Shown here: piece by piece, positions 14,173 through 27,636 of the stretch
Layout: each line of letters starts with the position of its first letter
How positions within the stretch are numbered: the stretch's first letter is position 1
Origin: Asterias rubens
Taxonomy: Eukaryota; Echinodermata; Asteroidea; Forcipulatida; Asteriidae
Reading direction: 5' to 3'
Length of the DNA: 64,000 nucleotides
NCBI RefSeq assembly: GCF_902459465.1
Contig: NC_047068.1
Coordinates: forward strand, 18,313,195-18,377,194
The notes under the pieces: model-generated
The model's input: only the letters and a program-made list of their open reading frames with translations
Told to the model about the DNA's origin: nothing
The model's database searches: none
Translations under genes and position numbers: made by a program

Positions 14173-16851
14173 CAATTTGGGACTAATCTTCTTCAAGAAC
14201 TCGTTCTTCTTCGTTTTTTTCTTTTCATGTTTCTGTTTCAAAAAGTTTAAACTCTTTGGTGCATACCTGTAGCACTGATTACAAGAGTACCTCTTTTGCT
14301 CAAAATGGAAACTTGAAAAAAAAGAATGCAAATGTTCTCCTTCAATTCAAGTCTACATTCTACATGCAAACACACCATTAAGTTACCCCCCCCCCCTGAT
14401 GGAACTATGTTGTCCTGGAGTATGACAATAAACTACACCCCAGGCTAATTAAGCTGGCTCAACCTCTGTCAGTGCCTGGTTTGGACCTAGAAGAAGATGT
14501 CAGTTCTCCTCCATCATGGGCCTTTCTTCACCTTTAACCTCCAAGATTGTCATTAACGCTTTGTCGTCAGTATCTTTCATCTTGAGTTCTTCATGCAAAT
14601 GTTCTCCTTCAATGCACGTCTACATATTCTACCTACAGACACACCGTTGAGTTATCCCCCTCCACTCTTCACTTCAAGATGTAAGACCTACTGGCGAATT
14701 TCTCCTTCAGTAACTAGGGTATCAATTTGGGACTAATCGTCTTCAAGACCTCGTTCTTCTTCGTTTTTTTTCTTTTCATGTTTCTGTTTCAAAAAGTTTA
14801 AACTCTTTGGTGCATACCTGTAGCACTGATTACAAGAGTACCTCTGTTGCTCAAAATGGAAACTTGAAAAAAAATGAATGCTAATGTTCTCCTTCAATGC
14901 AAGTCTACATTCTACATACAGACACACCATTAAGTTACCCCCCCCCCCCTTGATGGAACTATGTTGTCCTGGAGTATGACAATAAACTACACCCCAGGCT
15001 AATTAAGCTGGCTCAACATCTGTCAGTGCCTGGTTTGGACCTAGAAGATGATGTCAGTTCTCCTCCATCATGGGACTTTCTTCACCTTAAACCTCCAAGA
15101 TTGTCATTAACGCTTTGTCGTCGGTATCTTTCGTCTCGAGTTCTTCATTCTTCAATCTCCAGATCACCGTTCACATGGGAGATTTCTCTTCAAACAACAT
15201 TTATTGTGGACGTTTTTCTCTTCTTGTTCAATTGAAATCTTCTTCACTTCAAGATGTAAGACCTACTGGCCAATTTCTCCTTCAGTAACTAGGGTATCAA
15301 TTTGGGACTAATCTTCTTCAAGAACTCGTTCTTCTTCGTTTTTTTCTTTTCATGTTTCTGTTTCAAAAAGTTTAAACTCTTTGGTGCATACCTGTAGCAC
15401 TGATTACAAGAGTACCTCTTTTGCTCAAAATGGAAACTTGAAAAAAAAGAATGCAAATGTTCTCCTTCAATTCAAGTCTACATTCTACATGCAAACACAC
15501 CATTAAGTTACCCCCCCCCCCCCTGATGGAACTATGTTGTCCTGGAGTATGACAATAAACTACACCCCAGGCTAATTAAGCTGGCTCAACCTCTGTCAGT
15601 GCCTGGTTTGGACCTAGAAGAAGATGTCAGTTCTCCTCCATCATGGGCCTTTCTTCACCTTTAACCTCCAAGATTGTCATTAACGCTTTGTCGTCAGTAT
15701 CTTTCATCTTGAGTTCTTCATGCAAATGTTCTCCTTCAATGCACGTCTACATATTCTACCTACAGACACACCGTTGAGTTACCCCCCCTCCCCTCTTCAC
15801 TTCAAGATGTAAGACCTACTGGCGAATTTCTCCTTCAGTAACTAGGGTATCAATTTGGGACTAATCTTCTTCAAGAACTCGTTATTCTTCGTTTTTTTTC
15901 TTTTCATGTTTCTGTTTCAAAAAGTTTAAACTCTTTGGTGCATACCTGTAGCACTGATTACAAGAGTACCTCTTTTGCTCAAAATGGAAACTTGAAAAAA
16001 AAGAATGCAAATGTTCTCCTTCAATTCAAGTCTACATTCTACATACAGACACACCATTAAGTTACCCCCCCCCCCCTTGATGGAACTATGTTGTCCTGGA
16101 GTATGACAATAAACTACACCCCAGGCTAATTAAGCTGGCTCAACATCTGTCAGTGCCTGGTTTGGACCTAGAAGATGATGTCAGTTCTCCTCCATCATGG
16201 GACTTTCTTCACCTTAAACCTCCAAGATTGTCATTAACGCTTTGTCGTCAGTGTCTTTCGTCTCGAGTTCTTCATTCTTCAATCTCCAGATCACCGTTCA
16301 CATGGGAGATTTCTCTTCAAACAACATTTATTGTGGACGTTTTTCTCTTCTTGTTCAATTGAAATCTTCTTCACTTCAAGATGTAAGACCTACTGGCCAA
16401 TTTCTCCTTCAGTAACTAGGGTATCAATTTGGGACTAATCTTCTTCAAGAACTCGTTCTTCTTCGTTTTTTTCTTTTCATGTTTCTGTTTCAAAAAGTTT
16501 AAACTCTTTGGTGCATACCTGTAGCACTGATTACAAGAGTACCTCTTTTGCTCAAAATGGAAACTTGAAAAAAAAGAATGCAAATGTTCTCCTTCAATTC
16601 AAGTCTACATTCTACATGCAAACACACCATTAAGTTACCCCCCCCCCCCTGATGGAACTATGTTGTCCTGGAGTATGACAATAAACTACACCCCAGGCTA
16701 ATTAAGCTGGCTCAACCTCTGTCAGTGCCTGGTTTGGACCTAGAAGAAGATGTCAGTTCTCCTCCATCATGGGCCTTTCTTCACCTTTAACCTCCAAGAT
16801 TGTCATTAACGCTTTGTCGTCAGTATCTTTCATCTTGAGTTCTTCATGCAA

Positions 16852-16951
16852 NNNNNNNNNNNNNNNNNNNNNNNNNNNNNNNNNNNNNNNNNNNNNNNNN
16901 NNNNNNNNNNNNNNNNNNNNNNNNNNNNNNNNNNNNNNNNNNNNNNNNNNN
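16852..16951. other. assembly gap of exactly 100 N
   Basis: The run of N breaks an S-type unit. Counting along a canonical S unit, about 190 bp would be missing if no whole unit was lost. The round value of 100 is the usual placeholder for unknown length, so the array may be longer than drawn. Confidence 0.99.
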
Positions 16952-19900
16952 TGTTTCAAAAAGTTTAAACTCTTTGGTGCATACCTGTAGCACTGATTAC
17001 AAGAGTACCTCTGTTGCTCAAAATGGAAACTTGAAAAAAAAGAATGCAAATGTTCTCCTTCAATTCAAGTCTACATTCTACATACAGACACACCATTAGT
17101 TACCCCCCCCCCTCCCCGATGGAACTATGTTGTCCTGGAGTATGACAATAATCTACACCCCAGGCTAATTAAGCTGGCTCAACATCTGTCAGTGCCTGGT
17201 TTGGACCTAGAAGAAGATGTCAGTTCTCCTCCATCATGGGACTTTCTTCACCTTAAACCTCCAAGATTGTCATTAACGCTTTGTCGTCAGTATCTTTCGT
17301 CTGGAGTTCTTCATTCTTCAATCTCCAGATCACCGTTCACATGGGAGATTTCTCTTCAAACAACATTTATTGTGGACGTTTTTCTCTTCTTGTTCAATTG
17401 AAATCTTCTTCACTTCAAGATGTAAGACCTACTGGCCAATTTCTCCTTCAGTAACTAGGGTATCAATTTGGGACTAATCTTCTTCAAGAACTCGTTCTTC
17501 TTCGTTTTTTTTCTTTTCATGTTTCTGTTTCAAAAAGTTTAAACTCTTTGGTGCATACCTGTAGCACTGATTACAAGAGTACCTCTTTTGCTCAAAATGG
17601 AAACTTGAAAAAAAAGAATGCAAATGTTCTCCTTCAATTCAAGTCTACATTCTACATGCAAACCCCCCATTAAGTTACCCCCCCCCCCCTGATGGAACTA
17701 TGTTGTCCTGGAGTATGACAATAACTACACCCCAGGCTAATTAAGGTGGCTCAACCTCTGTCAGTGCTGGTTTGGACCTAGAAGAAGATGTCAGTTCTAA
17801 TCCATCATGGGCTTTTCTTCACCTTTAACCTCCAAGATTGTCATTAACGCTTTGTCGTCAGTATCTTTCATCTTGAGTTCTTCATGCAAATGTTCTCCTT
17901 CAATGCACGTCTACATATTCTACCTACAGACACACCGTTGAGTTACCCCCCCTCCCCTCTTCACTTCAAGATGTAAGACCTACTGGCCAATTTCTCCTTC
18001 AGTAACTAGGGTATCAATTTGGGACTAATCTTCTTCAAGAACTTGTTCTTCTTCGTTTTTTTCTTTTCATGTTTCTGTTTCAAAAAGTTTAAACTCTTTG
18101 GTGCATACCTGTAGCACTGATTACAAGAGTACCTCTTTTGCTCAAAATGGAAACTTGAAAAAAAAAGAATGCAAATGTTCTCCTTCAATTCAAGTCTACA
18201 TTCTACATGCAAACACACCATTAAGTTACCGCCCCCCCCCCCCCCCGATGGAACTATGTTGTCCTGGAGTATGACAATAAACTACACCCCAGGCTAATTA
18301 AGCTGGCTCAACCTCTGTCAGTGCCTGGTTTGGACCTAGAAGAAGATGTCAGTTCTCCTCCATCATGGGCCTTTCTTCACCTTTAACCTCCAAGATTGTC
18401 ATTAACGCTTTGTCGTCAGTATCTTTCATCTTGAGTTCTTCATGCAAATGTTCTCCTTCAATGCACGTCTACATATTCTACCTACAGACACACCGTTGAG
18501 TTACCCCCCCCCCCCCCCTCCCCTCTTCACTTCAAGATGTAAGACCTACTGGCGAATTTCTCCTTCAGTAACTAGGGTATCAATTTGGGACTAATCTTCT
18601 TCAAGAACTCGTTCTTCTTCGGTTTTTTTCTTTTCATGTTTCTGTTTCAAAAAGTTTAAACTCTTTGGTGCATACCTGTAGCACTGATTACAAGAGTACC
18701 TCTTTTGTTCAAAATGGAAACTTGAAAAAAAAAATGCAAATGTTCTCCTTCAATTCAAGTCTACATTCTACATGCAAACACACCATTAAGTTACCCCCCC
18801 CCCCCCCCGATGGAACTATGTTGTCCTGGAGTATGACAATAAACTACACCCCAGGCTAATTAAGCTGGCTCAACATCTGTCAGTGCCTGGTTTGGACCTA
18901 GAAGAAGATGTCAGTTCTCCTCCATCATGGGCCTTTCTTCACCTTTAACCTCCAAGATTGTCATTAACGCTTTGTCGTCAGTATCTTTCATCTTGAGATC
19001 TTCATGCAAATGTTCTCCTTCAATGCACGTCTACATATTCTACCTACAGACACACCGTTGAGTTACCCCCCTCCCCTCTTCACTTCAAGATGTAAGACCT
19101 ACTGGCGAATTTCTCCTTCAGTAACTAGGGTATCAATTTGGGACTAATCTTCTTCAAGAACTCGTTCTTCTTCTTTTTTTTTCTTTTCATGTTTCTGTTT
19201 CAAAAAGTTTAAACTCTTTGGTGCATACCTGTAGCACTGATTACAAGAGTACCTCTGTTGCTCAAAATGGAAACTTGAAAAAAAAGAATGCAAATGTTCT
19301 CCTTCAATTCAAGTCTACATTCTACATACAAACACACCATTAAGTTACCCCCCCCCCCCTTGATGGAACTATGTTGTCCTGGAGTATGACAATAAACTAC
19401 ACCCCAGGCTAATTAAGCTGGCTCAACCTCTGTCAGTGCCTGGTTTGGACCTAGAAGAAGATGTCAGTTCTCCTCCATCATGGGCCTTTCTTCACCTTTA
19501 ACCTCCAAGATTGTCATTAACGCTTTGTCGTCAGTATCTTTCATCTTGAGATCTTCATGCAAATGTTCTCCTTCAATGCAAGTCTACATATTCTACCTAC
19601 AGACACACCGTTGAGTTACCCCCCCTCCCCTCTTCACTTCAAGATGTAAGACCTACTGGCGAATTTCTCGTTCAGTAACTAGGGTATCAATTTGGGACTA
19701 ATCTTCTTCAAGAACTCGTTCTTCTTCATTTTTTTTCTTTTCATGTTTCTGTTTCAAAAAGTTTAAACTCTTTGGTGCATACCTGTAGCACTGATTACAA
19801 GAGTACCTCTGTTGCTCAAAATGGAAACTTGAAAAAAAAGAATGCAAATGTTCTCCTTCAATTCAAGTCTACATTCTACATACAAACACACCATTAAGTT

Positions 19901-22900
19901 ACCCCCCCCCCCCCCCTTGATGGAACTATGTTGTCCTGGAGTATGACAATAAACTACACCCCAGGCTAATTAAGCTGGCTCAACCTCTGTCAGTGCCTGG
20001 TTTGGACCTAGAAGATGATGTCAGTTCTCCTCCATCATGGGACTTTCTTCACCTTAAACCTCCAAGATTGTCATTAACGCTTTGTCGTCAGTATCTTTCG
20101 TCTCGAGTTCTTCATTCTTCAATCTCCAGATCACCGTTCACATGGGAGATTTCTCTTCAAACAACATTTATTGTGGACGTTTTTCTCTTCTTGTTCAATT
20201 GAAATCTTCTTCACTTCAAGATGTAAGACCTACTGGCCAATTTCTCCTTCAGTAACTAGGGTATCAATTTGGGACTAATCTTCTTCAAGAACTCGTTCTT
20301 CTTCGTTTTTTTCTTTTCATGTTTCTGTTTCAAAAAGTTTAAACTCTTTGGTGCATACCTGTAGCACTGATTACAAGAGTACCTCTTTTGCTCAAAATGG
20401 AAACTTGAAAAAAAAGAATGCAAATGTTCTCCTTCAATTCAAGTCTACATTCTACATGCAAACACACCATTAAGTTACCCCCCCCCCTGATGGAACTATG
20501 TTGTCCTGGAGTATGACAATAAACTACACCCCAGGCTAATTAAGCTGGCTCAACCTCTGTCAGTGCCTGGTTTGGACCTAGAAGAAGATGTCAGTTCTCC
20601 TCCATCATGGGCCTTTCTTCACCTTTAACCTCCAAGATTGTCATTAACGCTTTGTCGTCAGTATCTTTCATCTTGAGTTCTTCATGCAAATGTTCTCCTT
20701 CAATGCACGTCTACATATTCTACCTACAGACACACCGTTGAGTTACCCCCCCTCCCCTCTTCACTTCAAGATGTAAGACCTACTGGCGAATTTCTCCTTC
20801 AGTAACTAGGGTATCAATTTGGGACTAATCTTCTTCAAGAACTCGTTCTTCTTCGTTTTTTTTCTTTTCATGTTTCTGTTTCAAAAAGTTTAAACTCTTT
20901 GGTGCATACCTGTAGCACTGATTACAAGAGTACCCCTGTTGCTCAAAATGGAAACTTGAAAAAAAAGAATGCAAATGTTCTCCTTCAATTCAAGTCTACA
21001 TTCTACATACAAACACACCATTAAGTTACCCCCCCCCCCCCCCTTGATGGAACTATGTTGTCCTGGAGTATGACAATAAACTACACCCCAGGCTAATTAA
21101 GCTGGCTCAACATCTGTCAGTGCCTGGTTTGGACCTAGAAGATGATGTCAGTTCTCCTCCATCATGGGCCTTTCTTCACCTTTAACCTCCTAGATTGTCA
21201 TTAACGCTTTTTCGTCAGTATCTTTCCTCTTGAGTTCTTCATGCAAATGTTCTCCTTCAATGCACGTCTACATATTCTACCTACAGACACACCGTTGAGT
21301 TACCCCCCCTCCCCTCTTCACTTCAAGATGTAAGACCTACTGGCGAATTTCTCCTTCAGTAACTAGGGTATCAATTTGGGACTAATCTTCTTCAAGAACT
21401 CGTTCTTCTTCGTTTTTTTTTCTTTTCATGTTTCTGTTTCAAAAAGTTTAAACTCTTTGGTGCATACCTGTAGCACTGATTACAAGAGTACCTCTGTTGC
21501 TCAAAATGGAAACTTGAAAAAAAAGAATGCAAATGTTCTCCTTCAATTCAAGTCTACATTCTACATACAAACACACCATTAAGTTACCCCTCCCCCCCCC
21601 TTGATGGAACTATGTTGTCCTGGAGTATGACAATAAACTACACCCCAGGCTAATTAAGCTGGCTCAACATCTGTCAGTGCCTGGTTTGGACCTAGAAGAT
21701 GATGTCAGTTCTCCTCCATCATGGGACTTTCTTCACCTTAAACCTCCAAGATTGTCATTAACGCTTTGTCGTCAGTATCTTTCGTCTCGAGTTCTTCATT
21801 CTTCAATCTCCAGATCACCGTTCACATGGGAGATTTCTCTTCAAACAACATTTATTGTGGACGTTTTTCTCTTCTTGTTCAATTGAAATCTTCTTCACTT
21901 CAAGATGTAAGACCTACTGGCCAATTTCTCCTTCAGTAACTAGGGTATCAATTTGGGACTAATCTTCTTCAAGAACTCGTTCTTCTTCATTTGTTTCTTT
22001 TCATGTTTCTGTTTCAAAAAGTTTAAACTCTTTGGTGCATACCTGTAGCACTGATTACAAGAGTACCTCTTTTGCTCAAAATGGAAACTTGAAAAAAAAA
22101 GAATGCAAATGTTCTCCTTCAATTCAAGTCTACATTCTACATGCAAACACACCATTAAGTTACCCCCCCCCCCCCCTGATGGAACTATGTTGTCCTGGAG
22201 TATGACAATAAACTACACCCCAGGCTAATTAAGCTGGCTCAACCTCTGTCAGTGCCTGGTTTGGACCTAGAAGAAGATGTCAGTTCTCCTCCATCATGGG
22301 CCTTTCTTCACCTTTAACCTCCAAGATTGTCATTAACGCTTTGTCGTCAGTATCTTTCATCTTGAGTTCTTCATGCAAATGTTCTCCTTCAATGCACGTC
22401 TACATATTCTACCTACAGACACACCGTTGAGTTACCCCCCCTCCCCTCTTCACTTCAAGATGTAAGACCTACTGGCGAATTTCTCCTTCAGTAACTAGGG
22501 TATCAATTTGGGACTAATCTTCTTCAAGAACTCGTTCTTCTTCGTTTTTTTTCTTTTCATGTTTCTGTTTCAAAAAGTTTAAACTCTTTGGTGCATACCT
22601 GTAGCACTGATTACAAGAGTACCTCTGTTGCTCAAAATGGAAACTTGAAAAAAAAGAATGCAAATGTTCTCCTTCAATTCAAGTCTACATTCTACATACA
22701 GACACACCATTTAGTTACCCCCCCCCCCTCCCCTGATGGAACTATGTTGTCCTGGAGTATGACAATAAACTACACCCCAGGCTAATTAAGCTGGCTCAAC
22801 ATCTGTCAGTGCCTGGTTTGGACCTAGAAGAAGATGTCAGTTCTCCTCCATTATGGGACTTTCTTCACCTTAAACCTCCAAGATTGTCATTAACGCTTTG

Positions 22901-25900
22901 TCGTCAGTATCTTTCGTCTCGAGTTCTTCATTCTTCAATCTCCAGATCACCGTTCACATGGGAGATTTCTCTTCAAACAACATTTATTGTGGACGTTTTT
23001 CTCTTCTTGTTCAATTGAAATCTTCTTCACTTCAAGATGTAAGACCTACTGGCCAATTTCTCCTTCAGTAACTAGGGTATCAATTTGGGACTAATCTTCT
23101 TCAAGAACTTGTTCTTCTTCGTTTTTTTCTTTTCATGTTTCTGTTTCAAAAAGTTTAAACTCTTTGGTGCATACCTGTAGCACTGAGTACAAGAGTACCT
23201 CTGTTGCTCAAAATGGAAACTTGAAAAAAAAGAATGCAAATGTTCTCCTTCAATTCAAGTCTACATTCTACATACAAACACACCATTAAGTTACCCCTCC
23301 CCCCCCCCTTGATGGAACTATGTTGTCCTGGAGTATGACAATAAACTACACCCCAGGCTAATTAAGCTGGCTCAACATCTGTCAGTGCCTGGTTTGGACC
23401 TAGAAGATGATTTCAGTTCTCCTCCATCATGGGACTTTCTTCACCTTAAACCTCCAAGATTGTCATTAACGCATTGTCGTCAGTATCTTTCGTCTGGAGT
23501 TCTTTATTCTTCAATCTCCAGATCACCGTTCACATGGGAGATTTCTCTTCAAACAACATTTATTGTGGACGTTTTTCTCTTCTTGTTCAATTGAAATCTT
23601 CTTCACTTCAAGATGTAAGACCTACTGGCCAATTTCTCCTTCAGTAACTAGGGTATCAATTTGGGACTAATCTTCTTCAAGAACTCGTTCTTCTTCATTT
23701 GTTTCTTTTCATGTTTCTGTTTCAAAAAGTTTAAACTCTTTGGTGCATACCTGTAGCACTGATTACAAGAGTACCTCTTTTGCTCAAAATGGAAACTTGA
23801 AAAAAAAAGAATGCAAATGTTCTCCTTCAATTCAAGTCTACATTCTACATGCAAACACACCATTAAGTTACCCCCCCCACCCCTGATGGAACTATGTTGT
23901 CCTGGAGTATGACAATAAACTACACCCCAGGCTAATTAAGCTGGCTCAACCTCTGTCAGTGCCTGGTTTGGACCTAGAAGAAGATGTCAGTTCTCCTCCA
24001 TCATGGGCCTTTCTTCACCTTTAACCTCCAAGATTGTCATTAACGCTTTGTCGTCAGTATCTTTCATCTTGAGTTCTTCATGCAAATGTTCTCCTTCAAT
24101 GCACGTCTACATATTCTACCTACAGACACACCGTTGAGTTACCCCCCCTCCCCTCTTCACTTCAAGATGTAAGACCTACTGGCGAATTTCTCCTTCAGTA
24201 ACTAGGGTATCAATTTGGGACTAATCTTCTTCAAGAACTCGTTCTTCTTCGTTTTTTTTTTTTTCATGTTTCTGTTTCAAAAAGTTTAAACTCTTTGGTG
24301 CATACCTGTAGCACTGATTACAAGAGTACCTCTGTTGCTCAAAATGGAAACTTGAAAAAAAAGAATGCAAATGTTCTCCTTCAATTCAAGTCTACATTCT
24401 ACATACAGACACACCATTTAGTTACCCCCCCCCCCTCCCCGATGGAACTATGTTGTCCTGGAGTATGACAATAAACTACACCCCAGGCTAATTAAGCTGG
24501 CTCAACATCTGTCAGTGCCTGGTTTGGACCTAGAAGAAGATGTCAGTTCTCCTCCATTATGGGACTTTCTTCACCTTAAACCTCCAAGATTGTCATTAAC
24601 GCTTTGTCGTCAGTATCTTTCGTCTCGAGTTCTTCATTCTTCAATCTCCAGATCACCGTTCACATGGGAGATTTCTCTTCAAACAACATTTATTGTGGAC
24701 GTTTTTCTCTTCTTGTTCAATTGAAATCTTCTTCACTTCAAGATGTAAGACCTACTGGCCAATTTCTCCTTCAGTAACTAGGGTATCAATTTGGGACTAA
24801 TCTTCTTCAAGAACTCGTTCTTCTTCGTTTTTTTCTTTTCATGTTTCTGTTTCAAAAAGTTTAAACTCTTTGGTGCATACCTGTAGCACTGATTACAAGA
24901 GTACCTCTGTTGCTCAAAATGGAAACTTGAAAAAAAAGAATGCAAATGTTCTCCTTCAATTCAAGTCTACATTCTACATGCAAACACACCATTAAGTTAC
25001 CCCCCCCCCCCCTGATGGAACTATGTTGTCCTGGAGTATGACAATAAACTACACCCCAGGCTAATTAAGCTGGCTCAACATCTGTCAGTGCCTGGTTTGG
25101 ACCTAGAAGAAGATGTCAGTTCTCCTCCATTATGGGACTTTCTTCACCTTAAACCTCCAAGATTGTCATTAACGCTTTGTCGTCAGTATCTTTCGTCTCG
25201 AGTTCTTCATTCTTCAATCTCAAGATCACCGTTCACATGGGAGATTTCTCTTCAAACAACATTTATTGTGGACGTTTTTCTCTTCTTGTTCAATTGAAAT
25301 CTTCTTCACTTCAAGATGTAAGGCCTACTGGCCAATTTCTCCTTCAGTAACTAGGGTATCAATTTGGGACTAATCTTCTTCAAGAACTTGTTCTTCTTCG
25401 TTTTTTTCTTTTCATGTTTCTGTTTCAAAAAGTTTAAACTCTTTGGTGCATACCTGTAGCACTGAGTACAAGAGTACCTCTTTTGCTCAAAATGGAAACT
25501 TGAAAAAAAAGAATGCAAATGTTCTCCTTCAATTCAAGTCTACATTCTACATGCAAACACACCATTAAGTTACCCCCCCCCCTGATGGAACTATGTTGTC
25601 CTGGAGTATGACAATAAACTACACCCCAGGCTAATTAAGCTGGCTCAACATCTGTCAGTGCCTGGTTTGGAGCTAGAAGAAGATGTCAGTTCTCCTCCAT
25701 CATGGGACTTTCTTCACCTTTAACCTCCAAGATTGTCATTAACGCTTTGTCATCAGTATCTTTCGTCTCGAGTCCTTCATTCTTTAATCTCCAGATCACG
25801 GTTCACATGGGAGATTTCTCAGCAAACAACATTTATTGTGGACGTTTTTCTCTTCTTGTTCAATACAAGTCTTTTTCTCTTCAAGATGTAAGACCTACTG

Positions 25901-25929
25901 GCCAATTTCTCCTTCAGTAACTAGGGTAT

Positions 25930-26505
25930 CAATTTGGGACTAATCTTCTTCAAGAACTCGTTCTTCTTCGTTTTTTTCTTTTCATGTTTCTGTTTCAAAA
26001 AGTTTAAACTCTTTGGTGCATACCTGTAGCACTGATTACAAGAGTACCTCTGTTGCTCAAAATGGAAACTTGAAAAAAAAGAATGCAAATGTTCTCCTTC
26101 AATTCAAGTCTACATTCTACATACAAACACACCATTAAGTTACCCCCCCCCCCCCTGATGGAACTATGTTGTCCTGGAATATGACAATAAACTACACCCC
26201 AGGCTAATTAAGCTGGCTCAACATCTGTCAGTGTCTGGTTTGGACCTAGAAGAAGATGTCAGTTCTCCTCCATCATGGGCCTTTCTTCACCATTAACCTC
26301 CAAGATTGTCATTAACGCTTTGTCGTCACTATCTTTCGTCTGGAGTTCTTCATTCTTCAAACTCCAGATGACAGTTCACTTGGCAGACTTTTCTTCAACC
26401 AACATTTATTGTGGACGTTTTTCTTTTTTTTTCAACTGAAATCTTCTTCACTTCAAGATGTAAGACCTACTGGCCAATTACTCCTTCAGTAACTTGGGTA
26501 TCAAT
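25930..26505. repeat. diverged terminal unit of the satellite
   Basis: The last unit keeps the order of an L unit but carries many substitutions (AACTCCAGATGACAGTTCAC, GGCAGACTTTTCTTC) and ends within GGGTATCAATTACTG. Divergence at the array edge fits weaker homogenisation of the outermost copy. Confidence 0.8.
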
Positions 26506-26601
26506 TACTGTCAACAGCTCTCCATTGCTTGTTACAATTTTTTTATGCTTACAATTATTTTGAGTAGTTTAATGAAACAACAATTTCCCTTTTTTTCACA
26601 G

Positions 26602-26735
26602 CAGTTTGGTAATTTTGAGCTTTTTTGTAGGTTGGATGATGTAAGTAGGTGGTGCTCTATGCAACCTGATGTTAATGAGTTTGGCTTCTTGTGACACCTG
26701 CCTTCCATGAAGGATGTACTATTTAGCTGCAGAAG
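26602..26735 (+). other. exon-like segment A (non-coding)
   Basis: It is preceded by a T-rich tract ending TTTTTTTCACAG and followed by CAGAAG|GTAAAATTG, so both splice signals are present on the plus strand. It shares GGATGAT, AGGTGGTGCTCT and CTGATGTTAATGA with segment C about 1.5 kb downstream. No frame is conserved between the copies. It could be an exon of an unrecognised long non-coding RNA or a decayed duplicated exon. Confidence 0.35.
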
Positions 26736-26758
26736 GTAAAATTGAAGATTTTTTTTTT

Positions 26759-26950
26759 TTTTTTACAACCATAAATGGCTGACCATGCTAGTTCGCAAAG
26801 TAAAAGGAAAACGCAAATTAAGAGGCAAATTTGTGTGGATCATTGTATTCTACTTTTAAAACATCTTTCTAACCATATGCATTTCATAACAAACGGTTCC
26901 AAAAGCTTTTTATAGACCAACTCATCCTATCCAAGGCACGAGTTCCTGTA
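26759..26950. mobile_element. half copy of the TTAA palindromic element
   Basis: AAATGGCTGACCATGCTAG, GTGTGGATCATTGTATTC, CATCTTTCTAACCATATGCA and AACAAACGGTT match the right half of the full element at 30404-30792. The left half is missing. It is non-coding. Confidence 0.75.
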
Positions 26951-27039
26951 AGTAAACCAATACCTCATTATTAGCACTTTGGCATGAGAAGCTTTGAGAA
27001 CCTGTCGCTCAGATGATTTAACTTACCCGATGAAGTGGC

Positions 27040-27390
27040 ACTCTTTCGGTGTAATGTTTGATGTTGGCAAAATTTTTTACTTAGTAACGAGCAATGGAGA
27101 GCGTTTGATAGTTCAAAACATTGTGAGGAAATGAGTCCCTCTGAAGTTGCATAGATTTTCAGAGAAAGGTAATTTCTCACTCAAATAATAATAGACTTCA
27201 GCTGAAGCCTTTAATTGTGCATCTGAAAGCACACAAATTTGTGCAAAGAGGATGTTTTTTCTTTCATTATTCTCTTCGACTTCAAGGACCACTTGAGCCT
27301 AAATGTTCACAGTTTTGTTATTTTATGTGTATGTTGGTATACACCAAGTGAGATTACTGGTCTTTGACAATTACCAAACGTGTCCTGTTT
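27040..27390. mobile_element. truncated copy of a second palindromic element family
   Basis: TTACTTAGTAACGAGCAATG, AAAACATTGTGAGGAAATGA, CTGAAAGCACACAAATT, ACACCAAGTGAGA and TTGACAATTACCAAACGTGT line up with the element at 29977-30335. The left end is lost or replaced by the neighbouring half element. Confidence 0.7.
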
Positions 27391-27441
27391 CTTTGAAATG
27401 CTTTGTTTTGTAATGAAACCAAATCCTCATTTATTTCACAG

Positions 27442-27565
27442 TAACTTGGTGACATGTGGAGCGTTCAGGACCAGTAACTGAGATGATGCCATTCACCCAA
27501 GCAGTTGGTGCTTTTGATCAGTCTACCATGTGTGGGATGTAGGTTTACTGCTGTGATCCTTGAAG
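27442..27565 (+). other. exon-like segment B (non-coding)
   Basis: It is preceded by ATTTATTTCACAG and followed by CCTTGAAG|GTAAAATTC, the same acceptor and donor style as segments A and C, with weak internal similarity (GATGATG, AGTTGGTGCT). No convincing frame. Only the splice-signal spacing and resemblance to A and C support it. Confidence 0.3.
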
Positions 27566-27636
27566 GTAAAATTCTTTATTGAAACACGTGTTTTTTCTTC
27601 TTCTTTTGTTTGCCCTGGAACATCCTCTTCTTTTGA

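Larger units (their letters stand above)
1..26505. repeat. 26-kb satellite array, about 45 units of 550-577 bp
   Basis: The anchor CAATTTGGGACTAATC recurs every 550-577 bp from base 1 to about 25930, with about 875-bp steps at four places. Units are near-identical over most of their length. They vary mainly in the length of homopolymer tracts: a C-tract of about 8-16, a second C-tract in one unit type, and A- and T-tracts. Two unit forms alternate for long stretches, giving a dimer of about 1125 bp. The array starts before the window and its right edge is the diverged unit ending near 26505. No frame is open through a whole unit and the 69-71 codon frames inside often lack an ATG, so I see no protein product. 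Function is unknown; a satellite is the simplest reading. Confidence 0.95.

Noticed and set aside
14733-18221. Zinc-finger-like YSCNQCYRYAPKSLN peptide on the minus strand of satellite units
   Set aside because: It has one Cys pair and only one properly placed His, so it is not a C2H2 finger. The flanking sequence also offers a fake 46-bp mini-exon, but nothing supports splicing.
1-26505. Repeated frames of 69-71 codons in the satellite (CRQYLSSRVLHSSIS and similar)
   Set aside because: They exist only because the unit repeats. Many start without ATG, indels in homopolymers shift them, and the peptides are low complexity.
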